Shown one piece after another: positions 16,329 through 25,719 of a DNA stretch of 64,000 nt (within the stretch, counting starts at the first letter, position 1; every line of letters starts with the position of its first letter). The notes beneath the pieces are model-generated. The model saw nothing but the letters and a program-made list of their open reading frames with translations. It was not told the origin of the DNA and did no database searches. The position numbers and the translations under genes are program-made. The stretch covers positions 62,001 through 126,000 of the forward strand of contig DASVHD010000021.1 of NCBI GenBank assembly GCA_036382775.1, read 5' to 3'. This DNA comes from a bacterium (GTDB lineage: Bacteria; Hydrothermota; Tepidihabitantia; SM23-42; JAOAFX01).

Positions 16329-19241
16329 ATGAGAAAGTCGTTCACATTAATACTTATCGCCGCGGCCCTCGGTTTCAGCCGGACCGCGACACCGGTTAAT
16401 CAAAGCCGCACGTTCCAGATCCTGGTACATAATATCAACCAGGTGGAAATGTGCGTGTCGAACTTCGGCAAGTTCGGGCAGGGTGTGAGTGGAAATGAGC
16501 CCGGTCTCTGGTGGCCGGTAGGCAGCGGTCAAAACTACGTCTACGGTGCCGGTTCCTGGTTTGGCACATTGAGCGGTGCGGATACGATGGTGACGATCGG
16601 CTACGGCCCGCACGGCGGTGAATCCGAATACGGTCCGGGCCTTGCCGGCTGGGTAACGAGCGATCCCCAGGCGATCATTTTCATGTATCCGAGCACCTGG
16701 AGCTCGATCGATTATACGCGGCTGCCCATGGCTCCCAGGGAAACAAAATCCCATCAGGATTCATGGTGTGCGTATAACGACCTTGATGCCACCTGGCACA
16801 TGCCCGGCGACACCAAGCCGATCGGTCTCGAGGTCTACCAGACCGTTTATGCCTGGAACCTTTCGACGACTCAGGACATTATCTTCATAAAATACGAAAC
16901 GAAGAACGTGAGCGGGGCAAAGCTCACAAATTGCTACTTCGGAGTGGCCTGCGACAACGATATCGGTAATGAATCCGGTCCTGCGGCCAATGACCGGATC
17001 TCGGGTATCGTGGGTCAGTGGTATGTGATCGACGGCGAATCCCTATGGGTCGATAACCTCGGCTACCAGTGGCAGGAAACGGCTGAAGCAGGATGGTCCT
17101 CATTCCCGGGCGCGATCGGTTTTGACTATTTGCAGAGCCCGTATGATCTGGTGGAAGGCGAGGACAAGGACAACGACGGCATTCCTGATCAGTATGAAAT
17201 GGACAGCGCGTGGTACGCCACCAATCTTCCGTCAACGCAATGGGATGTTGACGGGGATGGGACTCCGGACTGGCGCGATCCTTCCCAGATACCCCAGATC
17301 GGCATGACCGCGTTCAAGCGGTTCACCCTGAACCTTGAGCCGAATAAAGACAATGAAAGATACGTGACCCTTGCCGGCTATAACTTCAAGACCATGGCAT
17401 ACGAGCCTTTCAATGACACGGTGCCGCCGGCGCCTGACGACCAGCGGTTCCTGCAGTGCAGCGGCCCGTTTGAGCTGGATACTAATGTCACGGCCACGGT
17501 AATGGTCGCGGTCATACTGGCCAATTGGTATGAGGGAACCATTGTAAGGCCTGACACGGCGCTGGTAAAGACCGACAATATGGCCCAGTTCATCTATGAT
17601 ATGAACTGGCTGCTGCCGGGACCTCCTCCGCCTCCCAACCTGACGTGCGTGCCCGGCGATAAAGCCGTTACTCTGGTGTGGGATAATCTATCAGAGATCA
17701 CGCCCGATCCATATTACAAGGTGGTCCATTACGCGGACACCTCGTCGGCGGTCTATGATCCGTTCTATATGGAATACGATTTCCAGGGTTACAGCGTCTA
17801 CAAGAGCAAGACCGCGCTGGCTGGTACCTGGGAAAAACTGGCGGGTTTTGATAAGTACGATGGGATCATCTGGACCTACTACACCGGCTCAGACACGCTC
17901 AAGGCGGTTGACAACGGGCTGGTGCATTCATATATGGACGAAGATGTACGCAACGGTTTCACGTACAACTACGCGGTTGCGGCTTTTGACTGGAACCTGG
18001 TGAAAGAAACGGATTCGACCGCGCGCGTGCTCATGTTCCAGAGCGGCTACGTGCCCGTGGTGGCGGTGCCGCGGCGTGAGCCGGCGAACTATATACCGGG
18101 CAGTTTCACGATCGAGTCTGAATCGGGCAATCCGGCGCTGGCAACCAACAACATCGCGGTGGCGATCACCTATCCTTTGAAGATGACGGCCGATCCGATG
18201 TATCTGGAGTTCGGCGGTTATCTGTACGATCCGATCAATACCGCGCCGTTCTACCGTTCCTTCCTGGTGGATAACGGCGGCAACTACGTGGATACTTTCA
18301 TGACTTCAGTCGTGTTCGTCGACACGACGTTGACGATCACCGAAGCGCCGTACGAGTTCAAGGAATTCCACGGTCTGAGCGTGACATCGATCTTCAAACG
18401 GTATGACATCCCGACCAACGTTTCGATCTTCGACACGGTGATCATGACCGGCACTTATCCGGAATCACTGGTGGCGCCGAAAGTGATCGGGACGAACTGG
18501 GCGTACCGGGGTAACGATTACGAAGTGACCTGGATCAAGGCGCACGGCAGCGATTCGGTGAACAGCGTGACCGTGGTCGATCTGATGACCGGCGAGACGA
18601 TCCCGTATAAGGCCGGAAGCACGGATACGCTGGCCGACGGCTGGTGTTTCAAGAGCAGCGTGGCTGCGACCAACAATACCGACACCTTGGTCTACGACCC
18701 GCCGGGCGGTTTGCCGACCGGCACGCGGAGTTTGTACGTCTGCGGCGGCGAGGTTAATTTAAAGAAAGGTCCGTACCTGGTACTGGGTGATCCGCGACCC
18801 GGTGACGGTGATTTGTGGACCGTGCGCGCGGATCCGGCCTATCTGCCGGCGCCGATCAACGGGCGGCTAAAGATCACGCCCACGCCGGCGTTTGTGCAGC
18901 TGGATTCGGCCCTGACGCTCAACGTGAAGGTCGTGCCGAATCCGTACATCATTGCCAACGAGTGGCAGCAGTCATTCCGGCTGCGCCGGCTGCGCTTCAT
19001 CAACTTGCCGTCGACGTGCACGATCCGGGTCTTCAATCTCAACGGCGAGCTGGTCAAGACGCTGACGCATACCAATAATACGACATCCAGCAGTGGTTCC
19101 GAGCTTTCCAACTTCACCGGTGGTGACGAGTGGTGGGATCTCTTGAGCGAGAACCGCCAGCTTGTGGCGAGCGGCATCTATGTCTTCCACGTCCAATCCG
19201 ATGTCGGTGAACAGATCGGCAAATTCGTAGTGATACGGTAA
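16329..19241 (+). CDS. Large secreted protein with type IX-like C-terminal sorting domain
   Basis: 970 aa from the ATG at 16329 (GGAGG 7 nt upstream); a start 12 nt earlier is less likely. Signal peptide about 1-20. Two Asp-rich calcium-binding-like stretches occur near 280-330 ('DKDNDGIPDQYEMD', 'DVDGDGTPDW'). After a Pro-rich hinge (PGPPPPPNL, about 435) comes a fibronectin-III-like region. The last 90 residues start 'VVPNPY' and end 'GIYVFHVQSD...GKFVVIR', a FlgD-like sorting domain as in type IX cargo. It sits between the receptor and the PorV-like gene. No catalytic motif is seen; adhesion or ligand capture at the surface is inferred. Confidence 0.85.
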   Translation: MRKSFTLILIAAALGFSRTATPVNQSRTFQILVHNINQVEMCVSNFGKFGQGVSGNEPGLWWPVGSGQNYVYGAGSWFGTLSGADTMVTIGYGPHGGESEYGPGLAGWVTSDPQAIIFMYPSTWSSIDYTRLPMAPRETKSHQDSWCAYNDLDATWHMPGDTKPIGLEVYQTVYAWNLSTTQDIIFIKYETKNVSGAKLTNCYFGVACDNDIGNESGPAANDRISGIVGQWYVIDGESLWVDNLGYQWQETAEAGWSSFPGAIGFDYLQSPYDLVEGEDKDNDGIPDQYEMDSAWYATNLPSTQWDVDGDGTPDWRDPSQIPQIGMTAFKRFTLNLEPNKDNERYVTLAGYNFKTMAYEPFNDTVPPAPDDQRFLQCSGPFELDTNVTATVMVAVILANWYEGTIVRPDTALVKTDNMAQFIYDMNWLLPGPPPPPNLTCVPGDKAVTLVWDNLSEITPDPYYKVVHYADTSSAVYDPFYMEYDFQGYSVYKSKTALAGTWEKLAGFDKYDGIIWTYYTGSDTLKAVDNGLVHSYMDEDVRNGFTYNYAVAAFDWNLVKETDSTARVLMFQSGYVPVVAVPRREPANYIPGSFTIESESGNPALATNNIAVAITYPLKMTADPMYLEFGGYLYDPINTAPFYRSFLVDNGGNYVDTFMTSVVFVDTTLTITEAPYEFKEFHGLSVTSIFKRYDIPTNVSIFDTVIMTGTYPESLVAPKVIGTNWAYRGNDYEVTWIKAHGSDSVNSVTVVDLMTGETIPYKAGSTDTLADGWCFKSSVAATNNTDTLVYDPPGGLPTGTRSLYVCGGEVNLKKGPYLVLGDPRPGDGDLWTVRADPAYLPAPINGRLKITPTPAFVQLDSALTLNVKVVPNPYIIANEWQQSFRLRRLRFINLPSTCTIRVFNLNGELVKTLTHTNNTTSSSGSELSNFTGGDEWWDLLSENRQLVASGIYVFHVQSDVGEQIGKFVVIR

Positions 19242-19251
19242 GGAGGCGACA

Positions 19252-20373
19252 ATGAAGAGATTCTTAGGCTTGCTTCTAATCTGCACTTTGCCCCTGTTTG
19301 CTGATTTCGCAAAACTGGGGACATCTGGTGCGCAATTTTTGAAGATCGGTGTGGGACGCGGTACAGCTATGGGTGAAGCGTTCGTGGCCGTTGCCGACGA
19401 CGTTTCTTCGGCTTACTGGAACCCATCCGGTCTTGGCACGCTGACGACCCGGGAGATCTGTCTTTACCATAACGAGTGGATCGCGGATATCAGGCACGAT
19501 TACCTGGCCATGGCTTTGCCGTTGAGTAATTTCGGCACACTGGGAATAAGCCTGACCGCGTTGACCATGGGACAGATGGAGATCCTTTCGGTCGATGACC
19601 CGAACACGGAAACGGTCCGTGAAGATACCGGCACCGGCACTTTTTTTGGAGCATCTGATTTCGCTCTCGGGTTTTCGTTCGGCAGGATGTTCACGGACAA
19701 GTTGGCAGCCGGAATCACTTTGAAAGCGGTGGAAGAAATGGTATGGGATATGTCATCGGGCGGCCTGGCCGCCGACTTTGGCATTCACTACAATACCGGA
19801 TTCAAAGGCCTGAAGATCGCCGCTTCGATGAGTAATTTCGGTGGCGATATCAGTTTCGGTGGAAGGCAACTGGAGACGACGACTAGACCTCCTAACTACC
19901 CTGATTCATTAGATCGCACATACGACCCGATACCGATAGAATACCGGACCACTCCCTATCCGCTCCCGCTGATTTTCCGGTTCGGACTGGCCTTTAATCC
20001 CATTGAAAACGAGGCTTCCCGGCTTACGATCGCCCTTGATTTGAACCATCCGAATGACAACTACGAGACGATCAATCTCGGGTTTGAATACGGCTACCTC
20101 AATACGATTTTCCTGCGGACCGGGTACAAGATGTACCTGAACATGGACTATATGAAAGCGATGACCGGCGGTGCGCCGATCATCGATACCACGGACAATT
20201 CGATCAGCGGTTATGATTGGGGTGATGAAACTGAATGGCTGTTGAATAATCTGACGGCGGGGGTTGGGTTCAATCTTAAAACCGGCGCGACCGGTATCAA
20301 GATCGATTACGCCTACGTGAACAAAGGTGTGTTGAAGGCAACCCACCGTCTGGGATTGACAGTCGGATTCTAA
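19252..20373 (+). CDS. PorV/PorQ-like outer-membrane barrel protein
   Basis: 373 aa. Signal peptide (1-17), then the hallmark start of the PorV/PorQ and UPF0164 families: 'KLGTSGAQFLKIGVG' with 'MGEAFVAVADDVSSAYWNPS'. The rest alternates in the manner of a 14-strand barrel related to FadL and ends in Phe ('LGLTVGF'). PorV is the outer-membrane shuttle that carries type IX cargo to the attachment complex (established in Bacteroidetes). AGGAGG lies close to the ATG. It lies next to three proteins with sorting domains, so a shuttle role is likely. Confidence 0.88.
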   Translation: MKRFLGLLLICTLPLFADFAKLGTSGAQFLKIGVGRGTAMGEAFVAVADDVSSAYWNPSGLGTLTTREICLYHNEWIADIRHDYLAMALPLSNFGTLGISLTALTMGQMEILSVDDPNTETVREDTGTGTFFGASDFALGFSFGRMFTDKLAAGITLKAVEEMVWDMSSGGLAADFGIHYNTGFKGLKIAASMSNFGGDISFGGRQLETTTRPPNYPDSLDRTYDPIPIEYRTTPYPLPLIFRFGLAFNPIENEASRLTIALDLNHPNDNYETINLGFEYGYLNTIFLRTGYKMYLNMDYMKAMTGGAPIIDTTDNSISGYDWGDETEWLLNNLTAGVGFNLKTGATGIKIDYAYVNKGVLKATHRLGLTVGF

Positions 20374-20384
20374 CAAATGCGGTT

Positions 20385-20417
20385 ATCCCTTGCTCCCTCT
20401 ATCGGGGAGCAAGGGAT
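20385..20417 (+). other. Perfect 13-bp hairpin between PorV-like and peptidase genes
   Basis: ATCCCTTGCTCCC (20385-20397) pairs perfectly with 20405-20417 across a 7-nt loop. No T-run follows, so it is probably not a full terminator. It may lower read-through into, or protect the end of, the mRNA upstream of the peptidase gene. Confidence 0.6.
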
Positions 20418-20434
20418 AGCTGTCGGAGGTTTTA

Positions 20435-23098
20435 ATGAAGAGAACATGTGTGTTTTTGTGCCTGGCGGCGTTAACCGCTGCTTTTGCCATAAATACCGAT
20501 CTCATTCCTCAGGAAAAGATCGCATCGGTCGCGAACCGGCTGATCGGTCAAAAATTCGGCACCGACTTCCGTCTGAATGATGTCCTGCCTTATTACAGTG
20601 TTTTTGACGGATCACCCAACGCTTACGCGTATATCTACAAGAACAACGCGGGCGATCCGGTCACCATTGTGATGGGCGCGCGTTACACGTCGACGCCGGT
20701 GGGTGAAATAACACGCGGCATGCCGCGTGCCAAAACCAACCAGGATAAAGCGTTGAATGCGGCACGCCAGATCCTGACCGCGGAACCGGTTATGTCGAAG
20801 GCATATTATTGGGGACCCGGCGAGGAATATCTGGGTTTTCGATCCGGGGACCAGGAAGTACTGATCAACCTGTACACTTACCAGAAATTCAATGGGGATA
20901 TAACGAAAGTCATTCCCAATCCCGAGCTGGAAAGACTGACCCGCGACAAGTGGGAAAAATATCTTTCGATCACCGACTATACCACGAGACAGGGCAATTA
21001 CGTTGACTCAGTGCCATGGATCGACTGGGTTTACGGCTGTTCGCCGACCGCAGCGTCCATGATGTTCGGTTACTGGGACGCCCGCGGTTATGGCCGGCTC
21101 ATCGATTACTATTTCACTCACTGGGATTATCCCGAAGGCGAATGGAACGATTGCGCGAACGTAAACCGGGAACTGGCGATAGCGATGTACACCGACACCA
21201 TGACCGGCGGCACGTCCATCGGCAATATCCGGAACGGCATGATCAACGTGGCGAACTCGATCCACGGGCATTCATTCAGCGCTTCCACTTCGCCCCAGGG
21301 CCAATCGTACAATCAGTATGTCTTTTCCTGGATCAAGACCGAGATCGATGCCCAGCGCCCCTGCCACTGGAGTATTTTGTACTACTGGTATGGCGGTCAG
21401 TACATCAACCATTCGGTAACCGGTGTCGGTTATGATATAATCCTCCCTGATACGTTTGTCCAGATCCACACGACCTGGGATAACGGCGAACCGCTATGGC
21501 CGCTGTGGACGTACTACAGCGGTACTTATTCTTATGATTACGTGGTGACCTTAATCCCGGGCGGCGCGACCGCTAACAATATCTTCGTGACGCGTCCGGT
21601 GGGCGGTGATCTCTATGCCTTGCCCACGGTTTTCGGCGGCATAAAATACAATATCCTTTGGAATTACACGGGTACGACGATCGATCACTGCAAGATGTGG
21701 TATTCTCACGGTGAAAACGCTCATAGTTATGACTCGCTGAACTGGAACGTGATCACGAGCAACGCGGCCAACACGGGTAAATATACCTGGACCTGTCCGA
21801 CGACGGTGTGTTCTTTGCGCGTGAATATGAGCGCGCTCAGCGCCGCCAATGCCCGGATTGCGGCTGACGGTATGGTCGGGCGATGCCTGGTTAAGAACCC
21901 GTCGCACTCGGCCGAAGTCACGCTGGCCGGGCACTATGATACCGGCGGCTGGGCATACGACGCGGCGCTCGCGGGCAGCTACGTTTATGTCGCCGACGGC
22001 GTATCCGGGCTGACGGTCATTGACGTCAGCGATTCCTCGCTGCCCGATTACTATTCGGGCTTGGCTCTTCCGGGGCTGAGCAACTGCATCGCGATCAGCG
22101 GACAATACGCGTATGTCGGTGACCGTGAAGATACGCTGCGCGTAGTGTCGATCGCCAATCCGCTGAATCCGGTCCAGGTCGGCAAGTGCAGCATCGCGGA
22201 TGACGTGCGCGATGTCTATGTGTCGGGATCCTATGTCTATGTGGCGGCGCGCAACCAGGGACTGGTTATTGTCAACGTGACCACCCCGTCCAATCCGCAG
22301 ATCGTCGGCACGCTTGATACCGACGGGATGGCATATGATGTATGTGTTGACGGCAACTACGCGTATGTTGCCGACGCGACCACGGGTGTCAAGGTCATTG
22401 ATATCAGCAACCCCGCGAGCCCGGTTCTGACGGGTTACAACAATACCGCCGGTGTGGCTAACGGCGTATGCAAATCCGGCAGCCGCGTTTACGTCGCCGA
22501 CGGCGCTACCGGGATCAAGGTTTTTGATGCTTCAAGCCCGGATACGCTGATATTGCTGGGTTCGCTCGATACGCCGGGGAGCGCGACCAGAGTGAGCTAT
22601 TGGAACAATCTTCTGTTCGTGGCCGACGGCACCAATGGCGGCTTGAGGGTGATCAACGTGACCAGCCCGACCAGTCCGGTTGAGGCTGGATATATGCAGG
22701 GATATAGTGCGGGCGGCAACCTGGTGGTCGACGGGAATAAGGTATATCTGGCCGACGGTTCCATCGGATTAGTGGTTATTCTCCAGACGATCACCGGTGT
22801 CGAGGAACACAATGTCCAGCTACCGCCGCAGGCGGTCAGTATGAATATCGGCCCCAATCCGTTGAAACTGCGCCAGCCGGCAGTGATCAGCCTGGTCCTT
22901 AACCGGGCCAGCCAGAGCAGCATCCAGCTGCTCGATTGCTCGGGCCGGCACGTTGCGGATATCTTTAACGGCGTCCTGAACAGGGGTGAGAACCGCATTC
23001 ACTGGCAGGGCGGCAACGATATCGCCGCGGGCGTGTACTTTGTTGAGCAGCACACGGGAAGTATCAGCACGATCCGGAAATTAGTGCTGGTGAAGTAA
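20435..23098 (+). CDS. Secreted C39-like cysteine peptidase with LVIVD repeats and sorting domain
   Basis: 887 aa. Signal peptide (1-18). Residues about 30-190 look like a propeptide. The peptidase_C39-like core carries Cys202 (GCSPTAASM) and His326 (INHSVTGVGYD). From about 505 to 790 there are six or so LVIVD-type repeats ('YVYVADGVSGLTVIDVSD' and variants), each about 42 residues, which should form a beta-propeller. A FlgD-like sorting domain closes the protein ('AAGVYFVEQ...RKLVLVK'). It should be exported by the type IX-like route and stay on or near the surface. Catalytic assignment rests on the two motifs and is fairly sure. GGAGG lies 6 nt before the ATG. Confidence 0.82.
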   Translation: MKRTCVFLCLAALTAAFAINTDLIPQEKIASVANRLIGQKFGTDFRLNDVLPYYSVFDGSPNAYAYIYKNNAGDPVTIVMGARYTSTPVGEITRGMPRAKTNQDKALNAARQILTAEPVMSKAYYWGPGEEYLGFRSGDQEVLINLYTYQKFNGDITKVIPNPELERLTRDKWEKYLSITDYTTRQGNYVDSVPWIDWVYGCSPTAASMMFGYWDARGYGRLIDYYFTHWDYPEGEWNDCANVNRELAIAMYTDTMTGGTSIGNIRNGMINVANSIHGHSFSASTSPQGQSYNQYVFSWIKTEIDAQRPCHWSILYYWYGGQYINHSVTGVGYDIILPDTFVQIHTTWDNGEPLWPLWTYYSGTYSYDYVVTLIPGGATANNIFVTRPVGGDLYALPTVFGGIKYNILWNYTGTTIDHCKMWYSHGENAHSYDSLNWNVITSNAANTGKYTWTCPTTVCSLRVNMSALSAANARIAADGMVGRCLVKNPSHSAEVTLAGHYDTGGWAYDAALAGSYVYVADGVSGLTVIDVSDSSLPDYYSGLALPGLSNCIAISGQYAYVGDREDTLRVVSIANPLNPVQVGKCSIADDVRDVYVSGSYVYVAARNQGLVIVNVTTPSNPQIVGTLDTDGMAYDVCVDGNYAYVADATTGVKVIDISNPASPVLTGYNNTAGVANGVCKSGSRVYVADGATGIKVFDASSPDTLILLGSLDTPGSATRVSYWNNLLFVADGTNGGLRVINVTSPTSPVEAGYMQGYSAGGNLVVDGNKVYLADGSIGLVVILQTITGVEEHNVQLPPQAVSMNIGPNPLKLRQPAVISLVLNRASQSSIQLLDCSGRHVADIFNGVLNRGENRIHWQGGNDIAAGVYFVEQHTGSISTIRKLVLVK

Positions 23099-23103
23099 TG
23101 AAC

Positions 23104-23128
23104 TCTGCGGTCTCCGCGGATCTTTTTT
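23104..23128 (+). terminator. Intrinsic terminator after the C39-like peptidase gene
   Basis: Stem TCTGCGG / CCGCGGA (7 bp with one G-U pair, loop TCT) followed directly by TCTTTTTT. A second CCGCGG with nearby AAAGATCTTT follows at 23142-23158. Confidence 0.6.
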
Positions 23129-23163
23129 CATTTCAGCGCTGTCCGCGGAAAGATCTTTCAATG

Positions 23164-23181
23164 AAAGGAGGTGGTACATAA
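23164..23181 (+). promoter_or_regulatory. Orphan Shine-Dalgarno motif in the leader of the next gene
   Basis: AAAGGAGGTGGTACATAA lies 94 nt before the real start. AAGGAGGTG is a perfect complement of the usual 16S rRNA tail, yet no proper start codon follows at the right distance. The same kind of motif occurs in three other leaders of this window (near 12265, 32390 and 50630). Confidence 0.5.
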
Positions 23182-23257
23182 GAAAAAACAGGGTGACAAT
23201 AAAGGCAACAATGTTCAGTTGGATAACTGAACTAACTAGCTAATGAAAGGAGAAAAA

Positions 23258-24856
23258 ATGAAGTATGTAGTTGCACTATTAGTTGTTGCAACCGTAATGT
23301 TCGCGGGCACGAAGCCGGTGATCAATGAGATGTATATTGATAACGGCACCGCGGTGCCCAGCTACGGTAATGACTGGCGCGATGGATATCTTGTGGATTC
23401 TTCCGCCAACCAGTACACGCTGGCCCTGACGCACCAGGAATGTATTTCGTATAACGAGACCGCGGACGCCATTGCCGTCGTTAACCGTGACTATCAGGTC
23501 AGCGGCGTACTGAACGTTCACAGCGCTGACGGTGGTTTGTCATTCTGGATGGATGACTGGAGCGTTTACGGGCAGGATTTCGGGCCCGGGCGATATCCCA
23601 CGGCGATCGCCGCTGATGCGGCGCCCTATATATCGTTCCCATACCTGTATTCCGGCGCATGGGGCGGTGGTGGCGGGCAGTATTGCTCAGGCGGCTGGTA
23701 CAGCTCGGCTTGGGACCCGGCAATCGATCTCTATCCCGGGAACGGGTTTGTTCAGACCGTGATCGGGAAGGAAATGCCCAACGGCAATATGTGCTTTATC
23801 CTCTACGGGACGAGCCCGTTCCAGCTGTATTACCGTACCTATACGCCAGATCTGGGCACCCTGCTCAGTCAGGGAACTTTGAGCGCCGCGGCCACGTACT
23901 ACTGGGGATGGGACAGCAATCTGAATGCGGGTATCGCCTACGTGTTCTATTGCGATGATGCCCTCAATGTTTATTATCGCACGTCCACCGATGGCGTCAC
24001 CTGGACCTCCGAGGCCTCCTATAATCTGGTCTGGCCGAACCCCTACACGAATAACCTGATCGACCTGTCCACGGGCGTTCAGGCGTGCGTGAAGGATGAT
24101 GGCAATCCCGTTCTCGTGTTCGACAACCGAAACGGCGATGACGGGACCTACCCGCCGTACAGCAAGGTCTACGTGTCAACGGCATCGGGCGCGGCTTGTA
24201 CGCAGGTTTCGCCCACCGGCGCGGATTCAGAGCGTTACTATGTCACGATCGGGACCGCCGGGACCAAGGTCGGCGTGATCTACTGCCAGCCCAGGAACAA
24301 CCTCGACGATTCGTTGACCTGGCTTGATGTTTTCTATACGCAGTCCGAAAACGGCGGCACGACCTGGTCGACGCCCGTGAACCAGACCTCGGATCATACA
24401 AGGCGGACCTGCATACCGCAGCTTTCCAAGAGGCTTGACGCCGCGAGGAACCGCGGGTATATGCTTTACGGCAACGCGATCGGGAGCGATGTGGACCTGA
24501 TGTGGGCCTATGATGCGCAATCCGCAAGAGCGACCCGCATTTATTTCCAGACCGTATCTGCGACCGGCGTCGCTGAGAACAAGAGCGAGCTGCCGACAAG
24601 GATCGCTCTCAATGTGAAGCCTAACCCCGTCCGCGGTCATGCGGCCCTTACGTACTCGCTGCCTAACGCGGGCAACGTCTCCTTGAAGCTCTTCTCGACC
24701 GACGGACGTCTGGTCAGGGAGCTTGAGCATGGGACAAGGGAAACCGGTGTCTACACGGTCAATATCGGCACCAGCGACCTGGTGAGCGGAACTTACTTCG
24801 TAGTGCTTGAGACCGCTGGGAATACCATCAGCAGCACGATGGTGGTCACTCGGTGA
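23258..24856 (+). CDS. Secreted protein with propeller-like domain and type IX-like sorting domain
   Basis: 532 aa from the ATG at 23258, which has AAAGGAG 6 nt upstream; an ATG 15 nt earlier overlaps that site and is less likely. Signal peptide about 1-16. The body holds phrases typical of sialidase/BNR-like propellers: 'VYYRTSTDGVTWTS' and 'FYTQSENGGTTWSTPV'. No catalytic set can be named. The last 80 residues are the sorting domain ('LNVKPNPVRGHAALTYSLP' to 'GTYFVVLE...STMVVTR'). It closes the plus-strand run and is followed by a strong terminator. Confidence 0.82.
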   Translation: MKYVVALLVVATVMFAGTKPVINEMYIDNGTAVPSYGNDWRDGYLVDSSANQYTLALTHQECISYNETADAIAVVNRDYQVSGVLNVHSADGGLSFWMDDWSVYGQDFGPGRYPTAIAADAAPYISFPYLYSGAWGGGGGQYCSGGWYSSAWDPAIDLYPGNGFVQTVIGKEMPNGNMCFILYGTSPFQLYYRTYTPDLGTLLSQGTLSAAATYYWGWDSNLNAGIAYVFYCDDALNVYYRTSTDGVTWTSEASYNLVWPNPYTNNLIDLSTGVQACVKDDGNPVLVFDNRNGDDGTYPPYSKVYVSTASGAACTQVSPTGADSERYYVTIGTAGTKVGVIYCQPRNNLDDSLTWLDVFYTQSENGGTTWSTPVNQTSDHTRRTCIPQLSKRLDAARNRGYMLYGNAIGSDVDLMWAYDAQSARATRIYFQTVSATGVAENKSELPTRIALNVKPNPVRGHAALTYSLPNAGNVSLKLFSTDGRLVRELEHGTRETGVYTVNIGTSDLVSGTYFVVLETAGNTISSTMVVTR

Positions 24857-24874
24857 TCTAAAGCAATACAGAAT

Positions 24875-24906
24875 AAAAAGGGGCGGTTGTTCACCGCCCC
24901 TTTTTT
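24875..24906. terminator. Bidirectional terminator between convergent runs
   Basis: AAAAAGGGGCGG, loop TTGTTCA, CCGCCCC, TTTTTT. The stem has 11-12 bp counting the A/T flanks and works on both strands, ending the secretion run (plus) and cassette copy 2 (minus). Confidence 0.85.
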
Positions 24907-25080
24907 GTTGGTCTTTCTGATCTGTCTAGTTTCTCTGGTCTTTTTAGTTCACCTGATATCCTGATGTCCTGATATCCATATCCTGATAAACTGTATCTCT
25001 TCTCCTTTTCATCTCTTCATCTCTGCTTCTCTTCATGCTTTTTGTCCTACCCTCTTACCTTCTCAACTTCCTAACTTCAG
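24907..25080. repeat. Pyrimidine-rich low-complexity spacer with CTGATATCC motifs
   Basis: The spacer is made of loosely repeated TCTCTT-like words and the motif CTGATATCC / CTGATGTCC (24953-24990). The same motif family fills the spacer at 57205-57320. No gene is seen. Confidence 0.55.
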
Positions 25081-25719
25081 CTATTTTATCACGCCCAGCC
25101 ATGTGCCCAGGATGAATTGCAGGCGTCCGATCAGCAAGCTCACGCGCGCCATGACCGTGTAGCCGAAAGCCGCGCCGAACCCGATCATAACGAAGAAAAT
25201 ACCGATGCGCGAGGTCACTTTCAGGATCCCTTTTTGTTCGCGGGAAAAATAGAAATAGGAGACAACGCAGATAACGCCCAGGAATAGGATCGCCGACCAG
25301 ATGATGCCGGTCGAACCTGCGTGCCAGCGCTGGAAATTGTACGGCGTGAGGATCGTGCCCTGGACCTGCTTGATGATGTAGGCCTGGATCGTGGCCGGGA
25401 TCGATGCGCCGATACCATAACCCATCAAGATGCCGATCGGAATGCGGACAAGCCATGATATTTTGGGGATAAAACGCGTGAAGTAGAGCGCGCCGATGAT
25501 GAAGGGGATGATCAGGATGAGCCGGCCCCGGAACAACGGGTTGAACAAGGTCGGCACGAGAATGTTGTGATAATAGAAGGTCACGGCGTAGCCGTTGGAC
25601 ACACCGACAAAGATATGCTCGGCCACTTTATAGAAAGGGTTGTCCCGATAAAGAAAGGAGAAGATCGCCAACGTCAACAATGCGCCGATCCAGACCCATG
25701 GGTCAAATGAGATGTTCAT
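25081..25719 (-). CDS. Multi-pass membrane protein (cassette copy 2, gene 4)
   Basis: 212 aa, about six hydrophobic segments, clearly related to the protein at 6287-6904. Shared blocks: 'LLTLAIFSFLYRDN', 'IFVGVSNGY', 'IPKISWLVRIPI' and 'GYTVMARVSLLIGR'. Compared with copy 1 it has a few extra residues in the central loop around 'QAYIIKQVQG'. Its ATG overlaps the end of gene 3 by 4 nt, as expected for a tightly coupled run. Last gene of the run, ending before a shared terminator. Confidence 0.82.
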   Translation of the reverse strand: MNISFDPWVWIGALLTLAIFSFLYRDNPFYKVAEHIFVGVSNGYAVTFYYHNILVPTLFNPLFRGRLILIIPFIIGALYFTRFIPKISWLVRIPIGILMGYGIGASIPATIQAYIIKQVQGTILTPYNFQRWHAGSTGIIWSAILFLGVICVVSYFYFSREQKGILKVTSRIGIFFVMIGFGAAFGYTVMARVSLLIGRLQFILGTWLGVIK

